The notes: generated by a model not told the origin, from the sequence alone. A DNA stretch of 64,000 nucleotides from Gluconacetobacter sacchari (GCF_014174255.1 NZ_JABEQJ010000007.1:95529-159528), one strand, 5' to 3'. Numbered from the stretch's first letter, positions 46,569-55,767 are shown. Translations and numbers: made by a program.

Positions 46569-46614
46569 GCACGGGGCCTGAGCACGGGGCCGGGCGGCGG
46601 TTTGCAAGCCGCCC
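46565..46614 (+). repeat. Tandem 13-base duplication and hairpin after etfA
   Basis: CTGAGCACGGGGC occurs twice in direct tandem (46565-46577 and 46578-46590); the first copy contains the etfA stop. It is followed by a 7-bp hairpin, GGGCGGC ... GCCGCCC (46592-46614), without a U tract. The hairpin may end the etf transcript or that of the convergent small gene. Confidence 0.55.
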
Positions 46615-46819
46615 CTAATCCTCGCCCAGCACCGCGCGGGCGCGGTGGACGATCGTCTCGTACTCGTCCTGGGTCAGATGGCCCGCATGGCGCATTTCGC
46701 TGGCGCGGGCCAGCGCGTCGCGGGCGTGGGCGGCGTCGGGGATCGGATACCGGCGGCCGGGGGAGCGCGAAGGCGTCGTCCGGCAGGGTGTCGCGTTCTG
46801 CTTCGGTCAGTCGGGGCAT
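46615..46819 (-). pseudogene. Small conserved-type protein with a one-base frameshift
   Basis: The reading starts MPRLTEAERDTLPDDAFALP and then, in the next frame, continues GRRYPIPDAAHARDALARAS, EMRHAGHLTQDEYETIVHRA and ends at TAG. The two parts join at a run of five C (CTCCCCCGG). With four C the gene would encode an uninterrupted 67-residue protein. The type, a short alanine/arginine-rich protein with an RYPIPD motif, looks like a small hypothetical family I recall from proteobacteria; function unknown. The shift may be a real mutation or a homopolymer sequencing error. Confidence 0.6.
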
Positions 46820-46893
46820 GGCGGGCGTTCTCCCATGGGCGAAGAATCGATATGCGCGCGTTTCGGGTTCTTTTTTAAAAAAGGACAGGCGAT

Positions 46894-48336
46894 TCAGGCC
46901 TTCGCGGCGTCGTCGGCGATCTGTTCCTCCTCGTCCAGTTCGTTCAGCTCGGCCATGGCGCTCTTGGCGGTGCGGCCCGGCAGTTCGGTGGCCAGGCCGG
47001 GGATGATCCGTCCGGGCTTGAGGTTATGCACGACCGAGAAGGCCGTCAGTACGGCCCAGGTGCCGAAGACGACGCTGCCCAGCACCTGCCCGACCTGCAC
47101 GCCGCACGGGCCGAAACGCGTGCCGATCCAGACGAAGGGAAGCGTGCCCAGCGTCGCCCGCCCCCAGTTGAACAGCGTCGAATAGAGCGGAAACCCCAGA
47201 TTGTTGAAGGCCGTGTTGGCGACGAACAGCATGCCGATGAACAGGTAGCCGCCGACGGTCCAGGTACAGAACAGGCGGATCAGGTCCGCCGTGGTGCCCT
47301 GGGCGGCGAAGGCCCGCACCACGAGGTCCTGGGCCGGCAGCAGGATCGCCCAGGTCAGCGCGACGCAGATCGCGACCAGCTTGAGTGCCGCGACCAGCGT
47401 CTGGCGCACGCGGTCTAGCTGGCCGGCGCCCTGGTTCTGCGACATGATCGGCCCGACCGACCCGGTCAGGGCGAAGACGAAGGCGAAGGCGACCGGGACG
47501 ATCCGGTCGATCGTCGCCTGGCCGGCCACCGCCGCCAGGCCGAACGTGGCCATGGCGCGGGTGACGAACAGGCCCCCGATGGGGGTGGCGAGGTTGGTCA
47601 GGATCGCCGGCATCGCCACGCCGCCGACCAGCCGGGCGTCGTGCAGGATATAGCGGGTGCAGGGCATGGCCAGCAGGTCGTGCCGCCGCACCGCCACGTA
47701 GCCCAGAAACGCGACGAGCGCCCGGGACAGGATGGTGCTGATGGCGGCGCCCGCCAGCCCCAGATGCAGCCAGAAGATCAGCAGCGGATCGAGCATGGCC
47801 GAGGCCAGCGCGCCGATCAGGGTGACGTTCATCGACTGCCTGGCATCGCCGACCGCGCGCAGCAGGCTGGAGCAGCCCATGCCTGCCGCGACGAGCCACA
47901 GGGCGGGCGAGACGATGTTGATATACTGGCCGGCCTGCTCCGCCACCCGGCCCTTCGCGCCGAACAGATGCAGGATCGGCGTGGAAAAGAGCGCCGTCGC
48001 CAGCCCCAGCGCAACCATGACGACCGTCATGACCAGCAGGCAGGAGGAGGCGATGCGTCGCGCGCGGTCGTGCCGGCCGGCGCCGATCTGACGGGCGGTG
48101 ACGGCGCCCAGGCCGATCGACATGCCGATCGAGACCGCGATCTGGACATAGCCGACCGCGCCGGTGAAGCCGATCGCCGCCGTCAGCGCCGGATCGTTCA
48201 GGCGCGAGATATAGAACAGGTTCAGCAGGTCGACCGCGAACACCGCCATGAGCCCGATCGCTCCGGTGCCGGCCATGACGACGACGTGACGCATGATGTT
48301 GCCCGTGCAGAAGCGGGCGGGACGGCAGGCGCTCAT
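46894..48336 (-). CDS. MATE family multidrug exporter
   Basis: 480 residues with twelve predicted transmembrane segments in two halves. MATE features include MRHVVVMAGTGAIGLMAVFAVDLLN at the start (pieces GTGAIGLM, FAVDLLNLFYI), ARQIGAGRHDRAR after helix 3, and MSQNQGAGQLDRVRQTL at the equivalent place in the second half. It exports cationic or small organic compounds driven by Na+ or H+. Start at 48336 keeps the cytoplasmic N-terminus; 48294 is possible. The acidic tail (NELDEEEQIADD) is unusual. Confidence 0.9.
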   Translation of the reverse strand: MSACRPARFCTGNIMRHVVVMAGTGAIGLMAVFAVDLLNLFYISRLNDPALTAAIGFTGAVGYVQIAVSIGMSIGLGAVTARQIGAGRHDRARRIASSCLLVMTVVMVALGLATALFSTPILHLFGAKGRVAEQAGQYINIVSPALWLVAAGMGCSSLLRAVGDARQSMNVTLIGALASAMLDPLLIFWLHLGLAGAAISTILSRALVAFLGYVAVRRHDLLAMPCTRYILHDARLVGGVAMPAILTNLATPIGGLFVTRAMATFGLAAVAGQATIDRIVPVAFAFVFALTGSVGPIMSQNQGAGQLDRVRQTLVAALKLVAICVALTWAILLPAQDLVVRAFAAQGTTADLIRLFCTWTVGGYLFIGMLFVANTAFNNLGFPLYSTLFNWGRATLGTLPFVWIGTRFGPCGVQVGQVLGSVVFGTWAVLTAFSVVHNLKPGRIIPGLATELPGRTAKSAMAELNELDEEEQIADDAAKA

Positions 48337-48568
48337 CGGGTGGCGTCCTCGTCCGCCCCGGCTGCGCGTTCTGCCGCGCCCCTGGTGCCGCGCGCGGCCC
48401 CGGCTGAGGGTCCTGGGATCATTGGCGCGATGATAGCCGCTTTCGCGCCGCGCGAAAGCCCGATCGTGCGGGAACCGCGCGGAAGGCGGGCCGTTGCGGC
48501 GTTACGGCGCCGGGGGACGGACGCGTGGGAGAGGTGCCGTCACGGGCCCCGTGGCGAGGGCGCGGCGG

Positions 48569-49279
48569 TCAGGAACGGCCGGGTTCGATGGCCGACAGCC
48601 CGGCGAGGAAAATGCGCACCCAGCGGCGGATATTGGCCTCGATCTCCGACAGGCTCACCAGTGCGCGCGCATGGAACAGCTCGCCGAGGATCAGCTTGCC
48701 CACCGTCATGTTGAACAGGCCGATGGCCAGGTCCTCGACATCGTCGATGGGCCAGGTTCCAGCCGCCTGCTGCCGCAGCAGCCATTCCTCGATCTGGTTG
48801 CTGTTCCCGCACAGTTCGATGCTCTGCATGATGCGGCGGATCTCGGCGGAATCGCGGATTTCGCCGACGATGGCGCGGACCAGGCACATCCGCTCCGGCG
48901 CCAGAACGCGGGTTGCGATCGTTACGAGGATATGGACCAGCTCGGCCTCGGGCGTGATGCCGGCCGGGCAGTGGACCGCCATGCGCTTGATGTCGAAAAG
49001 CCGCTCGCTGATGAGGGTGCGGAACAGGTCTTCCTTGGAGGCGAACATCTGGTAGATGGTCTTCTTGGACATGCCCGACATATGCGCCAGCTTGTCCATC
49101 GAGGCGCTGTGGTAGCCGTGATCGTCCAGAATCTGGCAGGCCGCGTTGAGGATCAGTTCCCGCCGCTCGCCACCTTCCAGCACGGGCGGGCGGCCAGCGC
49201 ATCGCCTGTCGGAACAGGGCGGGTGCGCACGGGAATGGACGCGCACGAGATCCGATATCGTCGCCCCGGTAGCGGGCAT
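48569..49279 (-). CDS. TetR family repressor of the RND pump
   Basis: 236 residues from the ATG at 49279. The helix-turn-helix is RRELILNAACQILDDHGYHS, then MDKLAHMSGMSKKTIYQMFA. The C-terminal ligand domain follows (FRTLISERLFDIKRMAVH ... LFNMTVGKLILGELFHAR). It is divergent from the adaptor gene of an RND pump, with two dyads in between, so repression of the pump and itself is likely. A longer start at 49366 would cover the operator region and is less likely. Confidence 0.9.
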   Translation of the reverse strand: MPATGATISDLVRVHSRAHPPCSDRRCAGRPPVLEGGERRELILNAACQILDDHGYHSASMDKLAHMSGMSKKTIYQMFASKEDLFRTLISERLFDIKRMAVHCPAGITPEAELVHILVTIATRVLAPERMCLVRAIVGEIRDSAEIRRIMQSIELCGNSNQIEEWLLRQQAAGTWPIDDVEDLAIGLFNMTVGKLILGELFHARALVSLSEIEANIRRWVRIFLAGLSAIEPGRS

Positions 49280-49347
49280 TTCGGTGGTTCCTTCCTGTCG
49301 CGGGGTCCCGGCTTGGCGCCTGGCGGGCAGGCATTGACCGGAGTTTA

Positions 49348-49388
49348 GAAACGAAATAGTTTCCAATCAAGAAAACCACTCAGTTTCC
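49348..49388. promoter_or_regulatory. Two dyads GAAAC-N6-GTTTC, candidate TetR operators
   Basis: GAAAC-GAAATA-GTTTC (49348-49363) and the similar GAAAAC-CACTCA-GTTTCC (49371-49388) lie in tandem between the TetR and RND genes. The spacing of about two helical turns between centres and the shared half-sites suggest a double TetR operator. Confidence 0.55.
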
Positions 49389-49491
49389 ATATGCCGGTGT
49401 TGCATGGGACGGTTTCGCGGGGTCATGGCTCCGTGGCGCCGTTTCCCGGCCAGGGCCGGCGACCTATGTTTTCGCAGGGTTCAATCAAGCA

Positions 49492-50655
49492 ATGACGTAC
49501 CCCCGTCCCCATCGTGCCGTCCTTCTCGTCGCCTGCGCGTCCCTTGCGCTGGCCGGATGCCAGCGCAAGGCGGCGCCCCACGCGCCACCGCCGCAACAGG
49601 TCGGCGTGGTGACCCTGCGCGCGGCACCGTTCAGCGTCACCACCGACCTGCCGGGCCGCACCGAGGCGATCGAGATCGCCCAGGTGCGTCCGCAGGTGAA
49701 CGGCGTGATCCAGAAGCGGCTGTTCGTCGAAGGGACCGACGTCACGGCCGGCCAGCAGCTCTACCAGATCGATCCGTCGGCCTATCAGGCGGTCTATGAC
49801 TCGGCCAAGGCGCAGCTTCTGCATGCGCAGGCGGCGCGGGTGACGGCGCAGGCGAAGCTGGACCGCTATGGACCGCTGGTGCGCGAGCATGCCGTCAGCC
49901 GGCAGGATTATGACGACGCCACCGCCGCGGCGCGCGAGGCCGACGCCGATATCGCCCAGGCGCGCGCGAATGTCGAAAGCGCCATGGTCAACCTGAACTA
50001 TACCCGCGTGCTGTCGCCGATTTCCGGACGGATCGGCCGCTCGCTGATGACGGTCGGCGCGCTGGCCACGGTGGGACAGACCAGCAACCTGTCGATCGTC
50101 ACGCGGCTGGACCCGATCTATGTGGACGTGAACCTGCCGGCGACGCGGCTGCTCGAACTGCGGCGCGAGTTGCAGGAGGGCCGGTTGCAGCGCGCCGGCC
50201 AGGATGCCGCCACCGTCACCCTGACGCTGGAGGATGGCAGCACCTACGAGCAGCCGGGCCGGCTGGAATTCTCGGAAGTGAACGTGGACGAGACGACGGC
50301 GACCGTCGTGGTCCGCGCGGTGATGCCCAATGCGGCCCATATGCTGCTGCCGGGCATGTATGTGCATGCCAGGCTGGAGGAAGGCGTCGACCCGTCGGCG
50401 CTGCGCGTGCCGCAGGCTGCGGTGACCCGCAATTCGCACGGCGACCCGACGGTGATCGTCGTGGGCGCGGACAACAAGGCCGCCATTCGCGGGATCACGA
50501 CCGGCCCCGCGGTCGGGACCGACTGGATCGTCACCGACGGGCTGAAGCCGGGCGAGCGGGTCGTGGTCAGCGGCTTGCAGAAGATCCACCCCGGAGACAC
50601 CGTCTCCCCCACCGAGGCGGCCGCCGGGCCTGCCCCCCAGGGCAAGGCGGGATAA
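49492..50655 (+). CDS. RND efflux periplasmic adaptor (AcrA/MexA type)
   Basis: 387 residues, a lipoprotein (lipobox LALAGC near residue 23). The lipoyl and hairpin regions are in PGRTEAIEIAQVRPQVNGVI, LYQIDPSAYQAVYDSAKAQL and NLNYTRVLSPISGRIGRS. It bridges the inner-membrane pump and the outer-membrane channel. It is the first gene of a three-gene operon and starts 103 bases after the operator dyads. Confidence 0.95.
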   Translation: MTYPRPHRAVLLVACASLALAGCQRKAAPHAPPPQQVGVVTLRAAPFSVTTDLPGRTEAIEIAQVRPQVNGVIQKRLFVEGTDVTAGQQLYQIDPSAYQAVYDSAKAQLLHAQAARVTAQAKLDRYGPLVREHAVSRQDYDDATAAAREADADIAQARANVESAMVNLNYTRVLSPISGRIGRSLMTVGALATVGQTSNLSIVTRLDPIYVDVNLPATRLLELRRELQEGRLQRAGQDAATVTLTLEDGSTYEQPGRLEFSEVNVDETTATVVVRAVMPNAAHMLLPGMYVHARLEEGVDPSALRVPQAAVTRNSHGDPTVIVVGADNKAAIRGITTGPAVGTDWIVTDGLKPGERVVVSGLQKIHPGDTVSPTEAAAGPAPQGKAG

Positions 50656-50661
50656 GAACCC

Positions 50662-53600
50662 ATGTCGCGCTTCTTCATTGACCGGCCCATCTTCGCATGG
50701 GTCATCGGGCTGGTGATCATGCTGGTGGGGGCGGTTTCGATCTTCCGCCTGCCGATTGCCCAGTATCCCTCGATCGCGCCGCCGCAGATCGCGATCACCG
50801 TGACCTATCCCGGGGCGTCGGCCGAGACGGTGAACAACACCGTGGTCCGGCCGATCCTGCAACAGATGTACGGCCTGGACCATCTGGAATATGTCTCGGC
50901 GCAGTCCTACGCCAGCGGCCAGATGGAAATCGACCTGACCTTCGCGCAGGGGACCAACCCCGATATCGCGCAGGTCCAGGTGCAGAACAAGCTCCAGCTT
51001 GCCCAGCCGCGCCTGCCCACCGAAGTCACCGCCCAGGGCCTGACCGTGACCAAGGCGGTCAAGAACTTCATGCTGGTGCTGGCCTTCATCTCCACCGACG
51101 GCAGCATGTCGGGCTTCGATATCGCCGATTACGTGGCCTCGAACGTGTCCGATCCGATCAGCCGCGTCTCGGGCGTGGGCGATCACACGATGTTCGGCTC
51201 CGAATATGCCATGCGCATCTGGCTGGACCCCGGCAAGTTGTTCAAATACGGCATGACGATCAGCGACGTGCAGACGGCGTTGCAGGAGCAGAACATCCAG
51301 ATCTCGTCGGGTGAGATCGGCGGCCTGCCGGCGAAGCCGGGCGCGCGGCTGGACGCCACCATCATCGGTCCGACCCGCCTGACCTCGCCCGAGGAATTCG
51401 GCAATATCCTGCTGCGCGTGGCCCAGGGCGGCTCGCAGGTGCGCATCCGCGATGTCGCGCGGGTGGAGCTGGGACCGCAGACTTATAATATCAGCTCGTT
51501 CTTCAACAACCGGCCGAGCGTCGGCATGGCGCTGAAACTGGCGCCGGGCGCGAACCAGCTCACGACCGAAACGGCGGTCCGCGCCGAGTTGGCGCAGCTC
51601 GAGAAATTCTTCCCGCCCGGGCTGAAGCTCGTCTATCCGCTGGATACCGAGCCCTTCATCGTCCTGTCGATCAAGGAAGTCGTCATCACGCTGATGGAAG
51701 CGATCGCGCTGGTCTTCGTGGTGATGCTGATCTTCCTGCAGAATTTCCGCGCCACCCTGATCCCGACCATCGCGGTGCCGGTCGTGCTGCTGGGCACGTT
51801 CGGCATCCTCGCGGCGCTCGGCTTCTCGATCAACACGCTGACCATGCTGGCCATGGTGCTGGCGGTGGGCCTGCTGGTCGACGACGCCATCGTGGTGGTC
51901 GAGAATGTCGAGCGCGTGATGTCGGAGAAGAAGCTCTCGCCCCGGGAGGCGGCGCGGGTCTCGATGGACGAGATCTCGGGCGCGCTGGTCGGCATCGTGC
52001 TGGTGCTGACGGCGGTGTTCCTGCCGATGGCGGCCTTCAGCGGCTCGACCGGTGTGATCTATCGCCAGTTCTCGATCACGATCGTCGCGGCGATGTGGCT
52101 GTCGGTGCTGGTGGCGCTGATCATGACGCCCGCCCTGTGCGCCACGATGCTCAAGCCCGGCACGCATGAGAAGACGCGCGGCCCGGCCGGGTGGTTCAAC
52201 CGCGCCTTCGCCCGGGTCAATGCGGGCTACCAGTCCGGCGTGCGCTGGATGCTGGCGCGCAGCGCCGTCTCGCTGGTGCTGTACGTGATGCTGACCGGGC
52301 TGGTGGTGGTCCTGTTCGCCCGGCTGCCCCTGGGCTTCCTGCCGGATGAGGACCAGGGCCTGATCTTCGGCCAGGTGACGATGCCGCCGGGCGCGACCAA
52401 GGAGCAGACGGCCGCCGTCAACCGGAAGATCACCGACTATGTCCTGAAGAGCGAAAGCGACAACGTGGTGTCGGTCTTCGCGATGAACGGGTTCAACTTC
52501 GCGGGCCAGGGCCAGAATGCCGGTGCCTTCTTCATCCGGCTGAAGGACTGGGACCTGCGGCCCGGGGCCGCGCGCTCGTCCTCGGCGATCGCGATGCGGG
52601 TGATGATGCATTTCTGGGGCGATCCCGAGGCCCAGATCTTCGCCATCAACCCGCCCGCCGTGCTGGAACTGGGCAACGCGACCGGCTTCGACCTGGAACT
52701 GGAGGACCGTGGCCATGTGGGGCATGAAAAGCTGCTGGCCGCGCGCAACCAGATCCTGATGGCGGGCGCCAAGGACCCGCGCCTGATGGCGGTGCGGCCC
52801 AACGGCCTGGAGGACGCGCCGCAATACAAGCTCGATATCGACCGTGAGAAGGCGAACGCGCTGGGCGTGACCAATGCCGAGATCAACACGATGATCGAGG
52901 GTGCGCTGGGCTCGATCTATGTCAACCAGTTCATGCGCGATGACCGGGTGAAGCAGGTCTATATCCAGGGCGAGCCCGACGCGCGGATGTTGCCCGACGA
53001 TCTGGGCAAATGGTACGTGCGCAACGTGGCCAACGGGCTGGTGCCCTTCAACGCGATCGCCTCGGGCCACTGGGTGGTGGGCCCGCAGAAGGTCGAGGAT
53101 TATAACGGCCTGAACGCCTATGAAATCCTGGGCCAGCCTTCGGCGGGCTACAGCACCGGCACCGCGATGGTCGCGATCAAGGACGCGCTGGCGAAGCTGC
53201 CGCCGGGCATTGGCTATGAATGGACGGGCCTGTCGTTCGAGCAGATGGCGTCGGGTGGCTCGACCGGCCCGCTCTATGCGCTGGCCGGGACGGTGATCCT
53301 GCTCTGCCTGGCCGCGCTGTACGAAAGCTGGGCGGTGCCGCTGGCGGTGATGCTGGTCATTCCGCTGGGCGTGCTGGGCGCGCTCGCGGCCACGCTGTGG
53401 CGGGGCCTGGACAACGACGTCTATTTCCAGGTGGGGCTGCTGACCACGGTGGGGCTGGCGGTGAAGAACGCGATCCTGATCGTGGAATTCGCCAAGGCCT
53501 TCTTCGAGTCCGGGGAGAGCCTGTTGGACTCCGTGGTCAACGCGGGGCGCGAGCGGCTGCGGCCGATCCTGATGACCTCGATCGCCTTCGTCTGCGGTGT

Positions 53601-53823
53601 GTTTCCGCTGGCGATCTCGACGGGGGCGGGGTCGGGCGCGCGCGTTGCGATCGGCACCGCCGTGGTGGGGGGCATGCTGTCGGCCACCCTGCTGGCCATC
53701 TATTTCGTACCGCTGTTCTTCGTGCTGGTGCTGCGGCTGTTCCGGGTTCGCCGGGTGAAGGACCGCGTGGACCCGCATGCCGATCTATCCCGTCCCGCCG
53801 GGCCGTCCGGCCAGGAGAGCTGA
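50662..53823 (+). CDS. RND multidrug efflux permease (AcrB/MexB type)
   Basis: 1053 residues with the twelve-helix RND layout and two large periplasmic loops. The N-terminus is SRFFIDRPIFAWVIGLVIML. The proton-relay Asp pair lies in LLVDDAIVVVENVERVM at about residues 407-408, and the Lys in VGLAVKNAILIVEF near 940. GFLPDEDQG near 560 opens the second porter domain. It takes up drugs or solvents from the periplasm or membrane and expels them with proton import. It follows the adaptor by 6 bases and ends 4 bases before the channel gene. Confidence 0.97.
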   Translation: MSRFFIDRPIFAWVIGLVIMLVGAVSIFRLPIAQYPSIAPPQIAITVTYPGASAETVNNTVVRPILQQMYGLDHLEYVSAQSYASGQMEIDLTFAQGTNPDIAQVQVQNKLQLAQPRLPTEVTAQGLTVTKAVKNFMLVLAFISTDGSMSGFDIADYVASNVSDPISRVSGVGDHTMFGSEYAMRIWLDPGKLFKYGMTISDVQTALQEQNIQISSGEIGGLPAKPGARLDATIIGPTRLTSPEEFGNILLRVAQGGSQVRIRDVARVELGPQTYNISSFFNNRPSVGMALKLAPGANQLTTETAVRAELAQLEKFFPPGLKLVYPLDTEPFIVLSIKEVVITLMEAIALVFVVMLIFLQNFRATLIPTIAVPVVLLGTFGILAALGFSINTLTMLAMVLAVGLLVDDAIVVVENVERVMSEKKLSPREAARVSMDEISGALVGIVLVLTAVFLPMAAFSGSTGVIYRQFSITIVAAMWLSVLVALIMTPALCATMLKPGTHEKTRGPAGWFNRAFARVNAGYQSGVRWMLARSAVSLVLYVMLTGLVVVLFARLPLGFLPDEDQGLIFGQVTMPPGATKEQTAAVNRKITDYVLKSESDNVVSVFAMNGFNFAGQGQNAGAFFIRLKDWDLRPGAARSSSAIAMRVMMHFWGDPEAQIFAINPPAVLELGNATGFDLELEDRGHVGHEKLLAARNQILMAGAKDPRLMAVRPNGLEDAPQYKLDIDREKANALGVTNAEINTMIEGALGSIYVNQFMRDDRVKQVYIQGEPDARMLPDDLGKWYVRNVANGLVPFNAIASGHWVVGPQKVEDYNGLNAYEILGQPSAGYSTGTAMVAIKDALAKLPPGIGYEWTGLSFEQMASGGSTGPLYALAGTVILLCLAALYESWAVPLAVMLVIPLGVLGALAATLWRGLDNDVYFQVGLLTTVGLAVKNAILIVEFAKAFFESGESLLDSVVNAGRERLRPILMTSIAFVCGVFPLAISTGAGSGARVAIGTAVVGGMLSATLLAIYFVPLFFVLVLRLFRVRRVKDRVDPHADLSRPAGPSGQES

Positions 53824-53827
53824 GTTC

Positions 53828-55342
53828 ATGAACGGGTTTCTTTCTCCGCGCCGGGCCGGGCTGCTGGCCCTGGCGGCGCTGTCGGGATGCACGATGATCC
53901 CCGACTACAAGCGGCCGGCCTTGCCGGTCGCATCGGCCTGGCCGCAGGGAGCGGCTTATCATGCCGCCGCATCCGGGCAGATCGGCACGGCGGCTTCGGA
54001 CCTCGGCTGGCGCGATTTCTTCGTGGACAAGCGGCTCCAGGCGCTGATCGCGCTCGCGGTGCGGGAGAATCGCGACCTGCGGTCGGCGGCTTATGCCGTG
54101 GTGCAGGCGCAGGGCCAGTACCGGGTGCAGCATGCCTCGCTCTTCCCGCAGATCGGGTCGACGGGGACGGCGCTTTATCAGGCGCCGTCGAGCCATGCGG
54201 GCCTCAGCTTCGCGCCGGGTCTCGATGCGGGCCGGAGCGGGCAGCCCTATGGCGATGGCCGGGTCTTCAAGTTCTATCAGGCGGGGATCGGGTTCTCGTC
54301 CTACGAGATCGACCTGTTCGGCCGTATCCGCAGCCTGTCGCGCGAGGCGGCGGACCAGGTCCTCAGCCAGGCCGCCAGCGAGCGCAGCCTGCTGATCAGC
54401 GTGATCTCGCAGGTCGCGACGACCTATGTCGCCTGGCTGGCCGACAGCGAGCAGATGAAAGTGACCGTGCAGACGCTGGCATCGCAGAAGGAGACGCTGC
54501 GCCTGACCCAGGCCGGCTTCGATCACGGCGAGGCCAACCAGTTGACCCTGCGCCAGGTCGAGACCCAGGTGGAACAGGCGGCGGCCAACCTTGCCCAGTA
54601 CCAGCGCCAGGTGGCGCAGGACGAGAACGAGCTGGCGCTGCTGGTCGGGGCGCCGCTGCCCGCCAACCTGCCGGCCCCGGCGCCGTTCGGCCAGCAGACC
54701 ATCCTGGCCGACCTGCCGGCGGGCCTGCCGTCCGACCTGCTGGACCGGCGGCCGGACATCCAGTCCGCCGAGTTCTCGCTGAAATCGGCCAACGACGATA
54801 TCGGCGCGGCGCGGGCTGCCTTCTTCCCGCGCCTGACGCTGACGGCGTCGGACGGCGTGTCCAGCCTGCAGTTCCGCAACCTGTTCAGCCAGGGCGCCAC
54901 GACGTTCGGGATCAATCCCCAGATCCAGATCCCGCTGCTGACCTGGGGGCAGAACGAGGGCACGCTCCAGGCGTCCAAGGCGCTGCGCGACCAGCGCCTG
55001 GCGGCGTATGAAAAGGCGATCCAGACGGCATTCCACGAAGTGTCGGACGCGCTGACCGCGCGGGCGACCTATCTGGACCAGGCGCGCCAGCTTGACGCGC
55101 TGGTGGCGTCCTCGGCCGATGCCTACCGGCTGGCGCGGATGCGTTTCGATGCCGGGGTGGATTCCTACCTGAACACGCTGGATGCGCAGCGGACGCTCTA
55201 TGGCGCGCAGCAGAGCCGGATTTCGGTGCATGAGGCGCGCTATCAGAACCTGATCACCGTCTATCGCGCGTTGGGCGGCGGCTGGGCCGAACGGACCGTG
55301 CCATCGGGCCGCGCCGATACCGGCCCGGTCAAGCCGGGCTGA
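53828..55342 (+). CDS. Outer membrane factor, NodT/TolC-type lipoprotein
   Basis: 504 residues. The lipobox LALAALSGC lies near residue 19, followed by MIPDYKRPALPV, typical of NodT-family channels (OprM type). Two repeat halves contain WRDFFVDKRLQALIALAV with ENRDLRSAAYAV, and RRPDIQSAEFSLKSANDDIG with ARAAFFPRLTLTAS. It completes the tripartite pump. The ATG at 53828 has GGAGAG upstream in the permease end. A terminator follows its stop. Confidence 0.95.
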   Translation: MNGFLSPRRAGLLALAALSGCTMIPDYKRPALPVASAWPQGAAYHAAASGQIGTAASDLGWRDFFVDKRLQALIALAVRENRDLRSAAYAVVQAQGQYRVQHASLFPQIGSTGTALYQAPSSHAGLSFAPGLDAGRSGQPYGDGRVFKFYQAGIGFSSYEIDLFGRIRSLSREAADQVLSQAASERSLLISVISQVATTYVAWLADSEQMKVTVQTLASQKETLRLTQAGFDHGEANQLTLRQVETQVEQAAANLAQYQRQVAQDENELALLVGAPLPANLPAPAPFGQQTILADLPAGLPSDLLDRRPDIQSAEFSLKSANDDIGAARAAFFPRLTLTASDGVSSLQFRNLFSQGATTFGINPQIQIPLLTWGQNEGTLQASKALRDQRLAAYEKAIQTAFHEVSDALTARATYLDQARQLDALVASSADAYRLARMRFDAGVDSYLNTLDAQRTLYGAQQSRISVHEARYQNLITVYRALGGGWAERTVPSGRADTGPVKPG

Positions 55343-55365
55343 AGGCCGGTTACGGTCGGGTGTGC

Positions 55366-55395
55366 AAGGCGGGTTCCTCGGGACCCGCCTTTTTT
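55366..55395 (+). terminator. Intrinsic terminator of the RND operon
   Basis: GGCGGGT pairs with ACCCGCC, extended by inner pairs around a very short loop, and is followed by six T. It lies 24 bases after the outer membrane factor stop and is a classic Rho-independent terminator. Confidence 0.85.
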
Positions 55396-55439
55396 ATGGG
55401 CATGAATATCGACCGTAAAATAATAGTGAATGGAGCCTG

Positions 55440-55687
55440 ATCGTTTCTTGAGCATCGTCATGTATTGTGCGATGCAACAAAATCATCAATCGGCATTTAT
55501 TTGCATATTTCATTTGACCGATAGAAAAAAAACATTCATCAAGGGGTCATCAGAGTGAGAAGACCGGAACGGCCCACTCGTAAGAACAAGAAACCCGTGG
55601 CGATATGATCGCGGGACTTAAAAACGAGGGATCGAACCCTCGGACTGACTTAAAAAAAGGTGCATCGTTCGCGATGCACCTTTTTTT
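55440..55687 (+). ncRNA. Candidate small RNA or structured leader in the tolC-pyk gap
   Basis: In order on the plus strand: a stem GCATCG/CGATGC (55452-55475), a bulged stem with GCGAT/ATCGC (about 55594-55615), a perfect hairpin CGAGGG-ATCGAA-CCCTCG (55625-55642) flanked by the direct repeat GACTTAAAAA (55615-55624 and 55647-55656), and a strong terminator. No clear promoter was found, and the strand is uncertain because the terminator is symmetric. It could equally be only the pyk 3' region. Confidence 0.3.
55652..55687. terminator. Bidirectional intrinsic terminator
   Basis: GGTGCATCG and CGATGCACC form a perfect 9-bp stem closed by TTCG, with seven A before and seven T after, so it works in either direction. 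On the minus strand it lies 80 bases beyond the pyk stop and can terminate pyk; on the plus strand it would end any transcript crossing the AT-rich gap. Confidence 0.85.
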
Positions 55688-55767
55688 ATTGTCTTGTTTT
55701 TATTGTCTTGGCTGGGCGACCTGCGGTTCTGTCATTTCCGGCAGAGAGGGGCGGAGCCCCCCGATCC

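Larger units (their letters stand above)
55343..55767. other. AT-rich intergenic region with hairpins
   Basis: 425 bases between two convergent genes, the outer membrane factor and pyk. Apart from two terminator-like hairpins, the region contains further stem-loops and a direct repeat, and its base composition is far more AT-rich than the rest of the window. No open frame with gene-like codon use was seen. Confidence 0.7.

Noticed and set aside
49423..53778. Very long open frame antisense to the RND adaptor and permease genes
   Set aside because: It is His/Arg/Gln-rich low-complexity reading typical of the reverse strand of GC-rich genes, has no domain motifs, and lies over two clearly real genes.
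55625..55642. tRNA T-arm-like GAGGGTTCGATCCCTC on the minus strand
   Set aside because: The stem is six pairs with a six-base loop. With the obligatory seven-base T loop the outer pairs fail, and no acceptor or anticodon stem is present nearby. It is an ordinary hairpin.
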